In this document: positions 1-7,810 of the stretch, piece after piece
How the letters are laid out: every line of letters starts with the position of its first letter
Numbering within the stretch: position 1 is the stretch's first letter
Assembly: GCA_031423955.1 (NCBI GenBank)
Contig: JANPGJ010000049.1
Location: forward strand, 1 to 20,858
Direction: 5' to 3'
DNA: 20,858 nt
Source of the DNA: JAEUOS01 sp031423955
GTDB lineage: Bacteria > Pseudomonadota > Gammaproteobacteria > Burkholderiales > JAEUOS01
The notes under the pieces: generated by a model
What the model saw: only the letters and a program-made list of their open reading frames with translations
What the model was told of the DNA's origin: nothing
The model's database searches: none
Made by a program: the position numbers and the translations under genes

Positions 1-1
1 C

Positions 2-247
2 ATGCCGGGCTTCGACCCCAGCCAGTGGTTCGGTCTGCTGGCACCGGCCGGAACGGCGCCGGAGATCGTTGCCCGCCTCGCCGCCGAAGTCGCCACCGCG
101 GTGGCGCAGCCGGAGATGCGCGAACGCCTGGCTGCGCAAGGCAATCTGGCCGCCGCCGCCGGACCCGAGGCATTCCAGGACATGCTGCGTCGCACCGTCG
201 CGCGCTGGCGCGAGGTGATTCGCGATGCGAGGCTAGAACTCAACTAG
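2..247 (+). CDS. TctC/Bug-family solute-binding protein, C-terminal part (gene runs off the left edge)
   Basis: This is the C-terminal 81 residues of a tripartite tricarboxylate transporter substrate-binding protein (TctC or Bug family), a periplasmic binder of small organic acids. The visible part starts with the family signature PGFDPSQWFGLLAPAGT, which in complete members lies about 80 residues before the end, followed by the helix-rich tail ending in RRTVARWREVIRDARL. The ATG at position 2 is an internal methionine, not the true start, which lies upstream of the window. The stop codon TAG at 245-247 overlaps the ribosome binding site of the racemase gene that follows, so the two are probably one transcript. 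The ligand cannot be read from this fragment. Confidence 0.9.
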   Translation: MPGFDPSQWFGLLAPAGTAPEIVARLAAEVATAVAQPEMRERLAAQGNLAAAAGPEAFQDMLRRTVARWREVIRDARLELN

Positions 248-258
248 GAGAGAACCCG

Positions 259-990
259 ATGACCCTATCCGCCATTGCCGCCAGCCAGGCGCCGCATCGC
301 ATCGGCATCATCGTGCCGTCGGCCAACCGGCGGGTCGAGCAGGAGATGATCCCGCGCCTGCCGGCCGGCTACGTAGCCCATGTCACGCGCCTGCGCATGA
401 GCGGCGCGAATCATGCGCCGCTGGCGCAACTTCTGCCACGCGCCGCCGATGCCGCCGCTGCGCTCACCGACGCCGGCGCGGCAGTGGTGGCCTTCAACTG
501 CACCGCCTCCTCGATGGAAGACGGCATCGCCGGCAATCGCGCGTTGGAGGACGCAATGCGCCAGGCCACCGGCGGCGCGGTCACCACCACCGCCAGCGCG
601 GTCCAGGACGCCGCGGGTGCGTTGAAGGCGAAGCGCGTGGTGCTGGTGACGCCGTATTCGGCCGCGGTGACCGCGCGCGCTGCCGCGTTCCTTGAAGAAA
701 GCGGCATCGAGGTGCTGGGCATCGTGGCGCGCGATGTCGCGGGCAACGGGCCGTATTACGACATTCCGGCGGCGCGCTGGCTGGCCGAATTGATCGCTGC
801 GCGCGATGCGCGTGCCGACGGGTATGTGCTGAGCTGCGCCAACATCGCGGCACTGGAAGCGATTCCCGAGGCCGAAGCCGCGCTCGGCGTGCCGGTGATC
901 ACCAGCAACCAGGCTCTGATGTGGCGCGCCTTGCGCATCGCCGGCTACGCGCAGCCGCTCGAAGGGCTTGGCGCACTGGGCAGCGCCTAG
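259..990 (+). CDS. Asp/Glu racemase superfamily protein, maleate isomerase-like
   Basis: A 243-residue cytoplasmic enzyme of the Asp/Glu racemase superfamily, which includes maleate cis-trans isomerase and arylmalonate decarboxylase. The N-terminus RIGIIVPSANRRVEQEM matches the start of maleate isomerase-type members. Two cysteines occupy the expected catalytic sites: Cys81 in FNCTASS and Cys193 in LSCANIAALEAI. That fits a two-cysteine racemase or isomerase rather than arylmalonate decarboxylase, which keeps only the second. The chosen ATG at 259 has an AGGAG at 246-250; a longer upstream reading has no such site and non-coding-like composition. It follows a TctC gene and precedes a binding-fold protein and a second TctC gene, so its substrate is probably a small dicarboxylic acid handled by this cluster. 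The exact reaction is not determined. Confidence 0.87.
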   Translation: MTLSAIAASQAPHRIGIIVPSANRRVEQEMIPRLPAGYVAHVTRLRMSGANHAPLAQLLPRAADAAAALTDAGAAVVAFNCTASSMEDGIAGNRALEDAMRQATGGAVTTTASAVQDAAGALKAKRVVLVTPYSAAVTARAAAFLEESGIEVLGIVARDVAGNGPYYDIPAARWLAELIAARDARADGYVLSCANIAALEAIPEAEAALGVPVITSNQALMWRALRIAGYAQPLEGLGALGSA

Positions 991-1029
991 CAAGCTGCCG
1001 GATCACGACCCCACACGGAGATCAGCCGC

Positions 1030-1956
1030 ATGGACCAACTCACCGTCGCCGGCACGCTGCCGAACTTCTTCAACCTGCCGGTCTGGGTGGCGCAGGATTG
1101 CGGGCTGTTCGCGCGCCAGGGCATCGCCGTCGACCTCTACCTGAACACCGCCATCGAAGAGGTGTTCGAGCGGGTGCGCGATGGCCGTGCACAGATCGGC
1201 CGCAACTCGACCGAACTGGTGATCCTCGACCGCGAGCGCGGCGGCGGCCAGATGATCATCGCCGGCAATCTCAACCGGTTGCCGTTCTCCTTCATCGTGC
1301 GGCCGGAGATCCGCGCGTTCGCGGACCTGCGCGGCAAGACCATCGGCGTGTCGTCGCTGGCCGCCGGAAGTTCGTCGCTGGTGATGGACACGCTGGCCGC
1401 GCACGGATTGCATCATCCGGCGGACTACCGGCTGCTTGCGATGGGGCCGATGGTCACGCGCTGGGACATGCTGCGTTCGGGCGAAATCGATGCCGGCCTG
1501 CAGGGCGTGCCCTACAACTTTCTCGCGCTCGACGGCGGCTTCCGCGAATTGCCGCTCGGTCACACCGGCGTGACCCCGTTCGCGTTCGCCTGCTTTTCCG
1601 CCGACGCCGGCTGGGCCAGGCGGAATCGCGATCTGGTCGAACGCTTTCTGGTGGCGATTGTCGAGGCACACCGCGCCATCGCCTCGGAAGACGCGGCGCC
1701 GACCGATATCGCGCATGCGCACATGCGCGACTACGGCTTCGGGCGCGATCATGCGGCGCGCTCGCGCCGCCTGTGCGTGGCTGACGCCGTGTTCCCGCGC
1801 GACGGCGATGTCAGCAGTGAGGGCCTGGCCACCCTGATCGGCCTGAGTTCGGCGATTCGCGATCTGCCCACCCGCGCCTTCACCCGGCCCGACGACTACG
1901 TCGATCGCTCCTACCTGCAGGCCGCCTGGCAGCGCCTGGGGCCGGAAGCCCGATGA
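1030..1956 (+). CDS. NMT1/SsuA-type periplasmic-binding-fold protein without a signal peptide
   Basis: A 308-residue protein of the NMT1/THI5/SsuA-like binding-protein fold. The N-terminus LTVAGTLPNFFNLPVWVAQD followed by GLFARQGIAVDL is the usual first strand and helix of these proteins, and LRGKTIGVSS near residue 110 is the second lobe signature. Normal ABC-transporter members carry a signal peptide; here the fold begins at residue 4. The preceding gene's stop (988-990) is in the same frame, so no longer start exists. GGAG at 1017-1020 supports the ATG at 1030. The protein is therefore probably cytoplasmic and may be an enzyme on this fold; 4,5-dihydroxyphthalate decarboxylase and the yeast HMP-P synthase are precedents. 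No ABC permease or ATPase genes lie nearby. Its stop overlaps the next start as ATGA, indicating translational coupling with the TctC gene. Confidence 0.75.
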   Translation: MDQLTVAGTLPNFFNLPVWVAQDCGLFARQGIAVDLYLNTAIEEVFERVRDGRAQIGRNSTELVILDRERGGGQMIIAGNLNRLPFSFIVRPEIRAFADLRGKTIGVSSLAAGSSSLVMDTLAAHGLHHPADYRLLAMGPMVTRWDMLRSGEIDAGLQGVPYNFLALDGGFRELPLGHTGVTPFAFACFSADAGWARRNRDLVERFLVAIVEAHRAIASEDAAPTDIAHAHMRDYGFGRDHAARSRRLCVADAVFPRDGDVSSEGLATLIGLSSAIRDLPTRAFTRPDDYVDRSYLQAAWQRLGPEAR

Positions 1957-2939
1957 ACGCGCCCGCGCGCAGGAAATTACTTGCAGCGACCACCGGCTTC
2001 GGGCTGGCGGCTGCGCTGCCGTGGCCGGTGCTGGCGCAGCCGGCCTGGCCGGCGCGGCCGATCCGCCTGATCAACCCGGCACCGGCGGGCGGGCCCGGCG
2101 ACACCGTCGCCAGGCCGCTCGCCGCGCGCATGACCGAGACCCTCGGGCAGCCGGTGTTGATCGAGAACCGCGGCGGCGCCAACGGCACCATCGGCGCGAC
2201 CGCCGTCGCGCGCGCTGCGGCGGACGGCTACACCGTGTTCCTGTCGGGCATCGGGCCGATCGCCATCGCGCCCAATTTCCAGGGCAACCTGCCCTACGAC
2301 ACGGTGCGCGATTTCGCAGCCATCACGCAACTGGTCTCCACACCGCTGTTGCTGGTGGCGCGGCCCGACGTGCCGGCGGCTTCGGTGACCGAACTGCTGG
2401 CGCTTGCACGCGAGAAACCCGGGCAGATCACCTACGGGTCGGTCGGCCAGGCCAGCGTGACGCACCTGGCCGCGGCGATGATGGCGCTGGCCGGCGGCGT
2501 GTCCTTGCTGCACGTCCCTTACCAGGGAGCGGCGCCGGTGGTGACCGACCTGCTCGGCGGGCGCATTCACATCGCCTTCATCAACCCGGCCGCCGCCCTG
2601 CCGATGATGGAAGCGGGGCGCCTGAAGGCGCTCGCGGTCTCCACCGAGCGGCGCTGGGGCCGGCAACCCGGTTTGCCGACCGTGGCCGAAACCCTGCCCG
2701 GGTTCGAAGTCAATTCCTGGTATGGCCTGATGGCGCCGGCCGGCACGCCGCGCGAGATCGTCGACCGCTTGTACCGCGAGTCGGCAGCGGCATTGCGGGT
2801 GCCGGAAATCGCCGCGCAGATGACGGCCGCCGGCTTCGAGATCGAGGGCAGCACGCCGGAGCAATACGCTGCGAAGATTCGCGACGAACTTGCGCGCTGG
2901 GCGAAGCTGGCGCGCGCCACTGGCATTCGCGCCGGCTGA
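1953..2939 (+). CDS. TctC/Bug-family solute-binding protein
   Basis: A complete 328-residue periplasmic binding protein of the tripartite tricarboxylate transporter type. An N-terminal export signal runs to about residue 29 (ARRKLLAATT, hydrophobic stretch, VLAQ); the twin arginine at residues 6-7 leaves Tat export possible. The mature part has the ligand loop PAPAGGPGDTVAR, where the Asp usually contacts the ligand backbone, then ENRGGANGTIG, NLPYDTVRDFAAIT, HVPYQGAAPVVTDLLGG and PGFEVNSWYGLMAPAGT in the order normal for the family. The start codon overlaps the stop of the preceding binding-fold gene (ATGA at 1953-1956), so the two are translationally coupled. No TctA or TctB membrane subunit is present in the window. 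Ligand unknown; a carboxylic acid processed by the neighbouring enzymes is the simplest guess. Confidence 0.93.
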   Translation: MNAPARRKLLAATTGFGLAAALPWPVLAQPAWPARPIRLINPAPAGGPGDTVARPLAARMTETLGQPVLIENRGGANGTIGATAVARAAADGYTVFLSGIGPIAIAPNFQGNLPYDTVRDFAAITQLVSTPLLLVARPDVPAASVTELLALAREKPGQITYGSVGQASVTHLAAAMMALAGGVSLLHVPYQGAAPVVTDLLGGRIHIAFINPAAALPMMEAGRLKALAVSTERRWGRQPGLPTVAETLPGFEVNSWYGLMAPAGTPREIVDRLYRESAAALRVPEIAAQMTAAGFEIEGSTPEQYAAKIRDELARWAKLARATGIRAG

Positions 2940-3059
2940 TCGCGAGCAGGCAGCCATCACAAGCCGGCACCGGTCGCACCAGCGTCGCGGCGCAAGCCAT
3001 CCCATCCACACCAGTGCGCCGCCAGTCGCCGGGCGCCATCACCAAGAAGGGTCATCGCC

Positions 3060-4415
3060 TTGGACCAGACCACCCGCAGACTCGCCGCCTACGTCAGCGC
3101 ACTCAAGTATGAAAATCTCGGGCCGGCGACCATTGCCGCGGCGCGCAACCGTTTCATCGATTCGATCGGCTGCGCCTTCGGCGGCTATCGCAGCGACGCC
3201 GCGGAGGTCGCGCGCAAGGTTGCCATGGCCGCCAGCGGGGTTTCGGCAGCCAGCCTGCTCGGCTCCGGCGCGTCCACGTCGATGGAAATGGCGGCCTTCG
3301 CCAACTCGGTGATGATCCGTTACCTCGATTTCAACGACACCTACATCTCGATTGGCGCCGGCCACCCGAGCGACATGCTGGGCGCGGTGATCGCGGTGGC
3401 CGAGGCACGGCAGGTGTCGGGGCGCGATTTCCTGGTGGCGATGGTGGCGGCCTATGAAATCTTCATCGAACTCGCGGACCGCATCCCGATCCGCAGCCGT
3501 GGCTGGGACCAGGGCGTCTACGTGGTGCTCGGCAGCGCCGCGGCCGCCGGCAAGCTGCTGGGCTTGGACGAGAACACTCTGGGCGAGGCCTTGTCGATCG
3601 CCATCACCGCGAACATCCCGACACGCCAGACGCGCAGCGGCGAACTGGCGATGTGGAAGGGCTGCGCCACCGCTGCAGCGGCGCGCGCCGGCGTGTTCGC
3701 CGCACTGTTGGCCCAGGCCGGCATGACCGGTCCGACCGCCGCCTTCGAGGGCCGCCACGGCGTGTGGGAGCAGGTCACCGGGCCGTTCGAACCGGGCCCG
3801 ATGGGGGGCGGCGGCCGCCCCTTCGCTGTCGAGCGCGCCGCCATCAAGTTCTTTCCGTCCGAGTATCACTCGCAGGCGCCGTTGTGGTCGATCCTCAAAA
3901 TGCGCCGCGGGATCGTGCTCGACCAGATCGCGGCGATCAACCTGCAGACCTACCACCTGACCTGGAGCGAGATCGGCAGCGAGCCGGAAAAATGGGCGCC
4001 GAAAACCCGCGAGACCGCCGACCACAGCCTGCCGTTCCTGATCGCCGCCGCGCTGCGCGATGGCGAGATCACCAGTGAAAGCTTCAGCGAACGCAACTTC
4101 CGCGACCCGCAATTGCTCGCGCTGATGGCGCGCATCCGCATCAGCGAGAACCAGGACTTCACGCAGCGTTTCCCGGGCGCGCTGATCACCGAGATTGAAA
4201 TTGTCATGCAAGACGGCAGGCGCATGGTCGAACGTGCGGAGCATCCGCGCGGCCACGCGCAAAATCCGATGACCGACGCCGACGTCGACGGCAAATTCAG
4301 GCTGCTGTGCCGCGGCGTGGCCGGCGATGAACAGGCCGGGCGCATGCTGGCGGCGTTCCGCAACCTGGAGAACACCGGCAATTTCGCGGAGGCCTTCGCC
4401 ACCACCCGTGTCTAA
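3060..4415 (+). CDS. MmgE/PrpD family protein (2-methylcitrate dehydratase-like)
   Basis: A 451-residue member of the MmgE/PrpD family, whose characterised members include 2-methylcitrate dehydratase and cis-aconitate decarboxylase. Family landmarks are the N-terminal helix RNRFIDSIGCAFGG, the acidic active-site segment YLDFNDTYISIGAGHPSDM (Asp90, Asp93, His102), the RGWDQGVY segment near residue 150, and the second-domain stretch KFFPSEYHSQA. The start is a TTG at 3060 with AAGAAGG at 3044-3050 nine bases upstream; no in-frame ATG would keep the N-terminal helix. MmgE/PrpD proteins are often found beside TctC genes in Burkholderiales, probably as dehydratases, isomerases or decarboxylases of imported acids; that role is inferred here. 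The 120 bases before the gene contain nothing recognisable. Confidence 0.9.
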   Translation: MDQTTRRLAAYVSALKYENLGPATIAAARNRFIDSIGCAFGGYRSDAAEVARKVAMAASGVSAASLLGSGASTSMEMAAFANSVMIRYLDFNDTYISIGAGHPSDMLGAVIAVAEARQVSGRDFLVAMVAAYEIFIELADRIPIRSRGWDQGVYVVLGSAAAAGKLLGLDENTLGEALSIAITANIPTRQTRSGELAMWKGCATAAAARAGVFAALLAQAGMTGPTAAFEGRHGVWEQVTGPFEPGPMGGGGRPFAVERAAIKFFPSEYHSQAPLWSILKMRRGIVLDQIAAINLQTYHLTWSEIGSEPEKWAPKTRETADHSLPFLIAAALRDGEITSESFSERNFRDPQLLALMARIRISENQDFTQRFPGALITEIEIVMQDGRRMVERAEHPRGHAQNPMTDADVDGKFRLLCRGVAGDEQAGRMLAAFRNLENTGNFAEAFATTRV

Positions 4416-4478
4416 TGCAACTGCGCGAGCTTTTTTGCAAACCCGATCCGGCAATAAACCACAACCAAGGAGTCTGAA

Positions 4479-4964
4479 ATGAACGAGACATACGCAGACA
4501 AGGCCTCCCCGGCAGCGACCGCGCAGCCGGTGCGCGAGGTGATCGAAGGCATGCAGCTCACCACCGGCTTCAAGAGCGAAACGCCGGGGATTCCGGGGCG
4601 CCGCAGCTTCCTCACCTACAGCGACCTGGGCGTCAAAAAGGCGAGCAATGGCCGCATGCGTGCCAACAAGGTGACCTCGGTGGCGAACATGGTCGAGCCG
4701 ACTGGCTGGCACTACCATGTCTGCGAAATGCAGTTCGTCTATTTCATCCGGGGAGAAACGGTGCTTGAGTTCGAGGACGGCACCGTAGGCACCTTCCGGG
4801 CGGGCGATGCGCTGTCGATCCCGGGCGGCGTGCGACACAACGAGATCCGCCTTTCGGACGACGTCGAATTGATCGAGGTCGTGGTGCCGGGCGATATCGG
4901 CACCGTCGCGTGCGACCGGCCGGCAGGCCTGCCGGCAACGCTTAAGCCCATTTCCAGCAAATGA
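4479..4964 (+). CDS. Small single-domain cupin
   Basis: A 161-residue protein with one cupin domain (about residues 60-140) and no signal peptide. Cupin motif 1 is visible as G76-W-H78-Y-H80-V-C-E83, and motif 2 as G109-D-A-L-S-I-P115-G-G-V-R-H120-N. The metal-binding set of three histidines and one glutamate is therefore intact, and a divalent metal is likely. Single-domain cupins act as small dioxygenases, isomerases, decarboxylases or ligand sensors, and the sequence does not decide between these. The ATG at 4479 has a strong AAGGAG at 4467-4472. It lies 63 bases after the MmgE/PrpD gene and 25 bases before the next racemase-like gene, so it is probably part of the same catabolic transcript. 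Confidence 0.88.
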   Translation: MNETYADKASPAATAQPVREVIEGMQLTTGFKSETPGIPGRRSFLTYSDLGVKKASNGRMRANKVTSVANMVEPTGWHYHVCEMQFVYFIRGETVLEFEDGTVGTFRAGDALSIPGGVRHNEIRLSDDVELIEVVVPGDIGTVACDRPAGLPATLKPISSK

Positions 4965-4989
4965 TGAGTGCTGGCCGGGAGATCGCGCG

Positions 4990-5670
4990 ATGATCGAGCC
5001 GCCCAAGGTTTATCTCGTGCATGCCTTGCCGATATCGATGGAACCGATTTCGGCCAGCTTCCGCTCGTACTGGCCGGAAGCCCGGGTCGCGCATCTGCTG
5101 GATGACTCCCTCTTCGGCGACTTCGACCGCGACAACAAGATCATTACCGACGCCATGATCGAGCGATTCCGCCGCCTGGGCAGTTATTGCGTCGCGGCCG
5201 GCGCCGACGCCATCATGTTCACCTGCTCGGTGTTCGGGCGCGCGATCGAAGCCGTCCAGCATGAGCATGACATCCCGGTGCTGAAGTCGAACGAGGCGCT
5301 CTACGGAGAGCTGATGAAGCGCGGCGGGCGGGTCGCGCTGCTGTCCACCTTCGCGGCGACGCTGTCGACGGTGACCACAGAGATCGAAGATTGCATGACC
5401 GCAAACGGGTTGCGACTGCAGATCACGCCGCACCTGGTCGAAGGCGCACTTGACGCCTTGTTTGACAACCGGCCCGGCGAACACAATCGGTTGATCGCCG
5501 AGGCCGCTGCCAGGTTCGCCGATCACGATGCGATCGCCTTCACGCAATTTTCCATGGCGCCAGCCCTGGAACTTGCGCAGGCACGCGTTAGCACGCCGAT
5601 CCTGACCCCGCCCAACGCTGCGATTACGAAGATGAAGCTGCTGATGGGAATTGCCGCACAGGCCGGTTGA
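4990..5670 (+). CDS. Asp/Glu racemase superfamily protein lacking the second catalytic cysteine
   Basis: A 226-residue protein of the Asp/Glu racemase fold, only distantly similar to the racemase-like protein at 259-990. The first catalytic-site cysteine is present (Cys79 in MFTCSVFG). At the second site the usual cysteine is replaced by glutamine (Gln186 in AIAFTQFSMAPALELA). Arylmalonate decarboxylase has the opposite pattern, keeping the second cysteine. A two-cysteine racemisation mechanism is therefore not possible, and a one-base isomerase, a decarboxylase or a lyase is more likely. The ATG at 4990 follows a weak GGGAGA at 4977-4982. The gene ends the forward cluster, 25 bases after the cupin. 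Its function is not known. Confidence 0.82.
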   Translation: MIEPPKVYLVHALPISMEPISASFRSYWPEARVAHLLDDSLFGDFDRDNKIITDAMIERFRRLGSYCVAAGADAIMFTCSVFGRAIEAVQHEHDIPVLKSNEALYGELMKRGGRVALLSTFAATLSTVTTEIEDCMTANGLRLQITPHLVEGALDALFDNRPGEHNRLIAEAAARFADHDAIAFTQFSMAPALELAQARVSTPILTPPNAAITKMKLLMGIAAQAG

Positions 5671-5852
5671 CGCGGCAGCACTTGCTGTCCTGCGGCGCAA
5701 GCATGACGCGGTCATCGCGCCGGGGTGTTGATCGGTCATCAGCGCTCTGGGCGGATTGACATCGCGGTCTTGCTCCGACCATGTCGGGCACAAGCGCCAG
5801 GACCAGGCACTTTATGCTGCCCGGCAGCGGTCGGTCAGGCAGCCGGATAAGG
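5671..5852. other. Intergenic stretch, nothing recognised
   Basis: This stretch separates the end of the forward cluster from the TctC remnant. I see no coding sequence with family similarity, no RNA gene, and no hairpin followed by a T-run. The missing body of the TctC remnant is not recognisable here in any frame. Confidence 0.5.
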
Positions 5853-5990
5853 AGCGCTACCGACATGCAGGGCGGGATCAGCCAGACTGGCGAGCCCGTG
5901 GCGATGACCGAACAGTTCGCGACGATCCTGCGTGCCGACCGTGCGCGCTGGGCCGAGATCGTCAAGATCTCGGGTGCCCGCGCGGAATAG
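5853..5990 (+). pseudogene. Remnant of a TctC/Bug solute-binding gene (C-terminal tail only)
   Basis: About 45 codons read like the extreme C-terminus of a TctC protein. MTEQFATILRADRARWAEIV followed by KISGARAE lines up with tails of complete members in this window, for example SAEEFAAFIRRDLSKWAKVV and SPEQFAQFVRDEAAKWGKVV. All the upstream domains of the roughly 320-residue family are missing; the codons before 5853 in the same frame have no similarity to it. An AAGGAG at 5848-5853 followed by an ATG at 5865 means a 41-residue peptide could still be translated. A decayed or deleted gene is the simplest reading. It sits between the forward cluster and a convergent MmgE/PrpD gene, which fits a rearrangement junction. 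Confidence 0.6.
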
Positions 5991-6014
5991 TCCGACTGCT
6001 GTGCAGGGCGTCGC

Positions 6015-7400
6015 TCACGCGCCGGGAAAGGCAGTACGGATCGCGGCCGCGGCGTCGGCCTCGTTTTCAAGCTTGAACACCGTGTCAAGCAGGCGATCGG
6101 CGGCCGCCGGCGGTGCGTCAAGGCCGAACTCGAAGCAGCCACGCAGTTTTTCCAGCACTTCGCCGTCGCAGAGCGGCGCTTCGGCGCCGCCCTTGAGCGT
6201 GTCGCCGCGCATGGTGATCGCGCGCCCATCGGCAAGCTTGAGCGTGATGCGCACCGGTGCCATCGCGTCGCGCGGGATCGCGGGGTCGACCAGCACGCGG
6301 ATGCGGCCCGCAAGCGCCGCCACGCGCGGCTCGCCGATCGCCGGGCGCTCGTAGCTGCGCGGCCCGACCCGGCCGTCAAGCAGCGCCCGCGCGAAGCTGT
6401 AGGCGGCGTTGAACTGTGCATGCACGACCGAATCGAGGGTCGCATCGTAGGGCTTGCCGACCAGCGTCCAGTTCGCCTCGCTCATGTGGATCTCGACGGC
6501 AGTGACCGTATCGGCCGCCAGTCCCTGGTTGTGCAGTGCAATGCCTTGCGCAATGGCCGCGTGATTGCAGCGACAGGCCGGGTAGGGCTTGAGACTGTAT
6601 TCCGCGATCCGCCAATGGCTGCCAAGGCCATCGGTCAGCAACTCCGGCCTGACCGCGTCGCGCATGTGCAGCGCGAAGAATCCGGCCTGGCCTTCGAGCG
6701 CCGCCGGCGTGCCACTGAGTCCGTCGGCGGCGAGAAACGCGCTGGTCACTGCGTCGCGCGCCGCGAACCCCGGGCCGAGGCGTTTGGCGAGCACGCCGTC
6801 GTAGGCGCTTTGCGCCGAGCCGCCGGCTTGATGAAACGCGATGCCTAGCGCATCACCCATGCTGCGCCCATCGAGCCCGAGCAGGCGGCCGGCGCCGAGC
6901 GCGGCGGCCATCGCACCGAAAATCGTGGTCGGATGCCAGCCGGTGGCAAGGCTGTCGTGGCATGCCAGCCCGAGCCGCGCGTGCAGTTCGGTGCCGACCG
7001 CCAGGGCGACCAGGAAATCCTTGCCGGAGACGCCGCCACGGTCTTCCGCGCAAGCGAGCACCGTCGGCAGCACGACGCAGCCGCTATGCACGCGCGCGGC
7101 GTCGTGGATGTCGTCGTAGTCGAGCGCATGCGCGGCGGCACCGTTGGCCAGCGCCGCGGTCGGCGGCGAATAGCGGCGCTTGCCGATCAGCCCGGTGGCG
7201 GTGCCGCCGTTCTCCCAGCGCATCAGGCGCTGGTTGAGTTCGCCGATGCCGGCGGCGCGCGCCGCGCCGCCGATCACCCCGAGGGTATCGGCAAGGCAGA
7301 GCTTCAGCATGCGCACCACCGGTGCCGGCAAGTCTTCGTAGCGCCACGCGGCGACCTGTGCGCACAGCTTGCGGCTGAAATCGGCGGCGAGCGCGGTCAA
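6015..7400 (-). CDS. MmgE/PrpD family protein
   Basis: A 461-residue second member of the MmgE/PrpD dehydratase family, clearly different from the one at 3060-4415. The active-site segment reads HALDYDDIHDAARVHSGCVV (Asp94, Asp96, Asp97, His105), and the later family stretch YSLKPYPACRCNHAAIAQG is the usual second-domain segment. Length and domain order are normal. The start is a TTG at 7400-7398, because a stop codon lies in the same frame just upstream and the next internal start would cut into the conserved N-terminal helix. AGGA lies about ten bases upstream. The TTG overlaps the stop of a 45-codon ORF as TTGA, suggesting translational coupling. No enzyme partner lies downstream on this strand; the gene faces the forward cluster. 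Confidence 0.88.
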   Translation of the reverse strand: MTALAADFSRKLCAQVAAWRYEDLPAPVVRMLKLCLADTLGVIGGAARAAGIGELNQRLMRWENGGTATGLIGKRRYSPPTAALANGAAAHALDYDDIHDAARVHSGCVVLPTVLACAEDRGGVSGKDFLVALAVGTELHARLGLACHDSLATGWHPTTIFGAMAAALGAGRLLGLDGRSMGDALGIAFHQAGGSAQSAYDGVLAKRLGPGFAARDAVTSAFLAADGLSGTPAALEGQAGFFALHMRDAVRPELLTDGLGSHWRIAEYSLKPYPACRCNHAAIAQGIALHNQGLAADTVTAVEIHMSEANWTLVGKPYDATLDSVVHAQFNAAYSFARALLDGRVGPRSYERPAIGEPRVAALAGRIRVLVDPAIPRDAMAPVRITLKLADGRAITMRGDTLKGGAEAPLCDGEVLEKLRGCFEFGLDAPPAAADRLLDTVFKLENEADAAAAIRTAFPGA

Positions 7401-7534
7401 GAATCAATCGTCCTGATGCCGATTGCCGGGACCGTGCCCCGCGTCAACATGAGTACGCCGGTCGCGGCTTGCGCTGCGATGCGGTCGCGCGCCGTCAGGT
7501 GGCTGACGCGCTGCTTCTTTTCAATGCGGGCCAT
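7397..7534 (-). CDS. Hypothetical 45-residue ORF overlapping the MmgE/PrpD start
   Basis: A short ATG-initiated reading frame (starts MARIEKKQRVSHLTARDR) ends in a TGA whose first two bases are the last two bases of the TTG start codon of the MmgE/PrpD gene. Such overlaps normally mark translational coupling. The N-terminal half is rich in charged residues and looks coding, but there is no clear ribosome binding site, a stop codon lies six codons upstream in frame, and I recognise no family. It could be a small protein, a leader peptide, the tail of a lost gene, or chance. Confidence 0.3.
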   Translation of the reverse strand: MARIEKKQRVSHLTARDRIAAQAATGVLMLTRGTVPAIGIRTIDS

Positions 7535-7810
7535 TGACGGGCTTTCGATTCATCTCGCGGGCTGTCGCTGCATGTGCCTGGCTTACTTTACCGCAGCATG
7601 TAGGCAGGCGTGCGCGGCACCGGTCCCGGGCAGTGGCGGCCGGGCAGCGCAGACCGGGAACCGCGAACCGGCCGGATCGAATACCGCGCGTCGGCAACCA
7701 CGCCGGAGCGTACGATTACCGCTTGAACCCGCTTGGCATTCCCACTTTCATGGTGGAACCCGGCAACGCCCGGCGTGCCGACCCGGTCGAGAAGGCACTG
7801 CCGCAGACAG
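7535..7810. other. Intergenic stretch, nothing recognised
   Basis: This lies between the 45-codon ORF and the TctC gene on the same strand. I see no convincing gene, RNA or repeat. An imperfect GC-rich inverted repeat near 7620-7675 (GGTCCCGG against CCGGGAACC) is too loose to call a terminator. Confidence 0.4.

Noticed and set aside
4416..4440. T-run (4431-4436) after the MmgE/PrpD gene as an intrinsic terminator
   Set aside because: No GC-rich hairpin directly precedes it; TGCAA/TTGCA is only a five-base pair around a long loop. The following cupin gene is closely spaced on the same strand.
3039..5006. Long open frame of 655 codons on the minus strand
   Set aside because: It lies opposite the MmgE/PrpD and cupin genes, is rich in Arg/His/Gly, and matches no family. 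Such antisense frames are common in GC-rich DNA.
5653..5680. TGCCGC/GCGGCA inverted repeat at the end of the forward cluster as a terminator
   Set aside because: The stem is only six bases with a 14-base loop, it starts inside the coding region, and no T-run follows.
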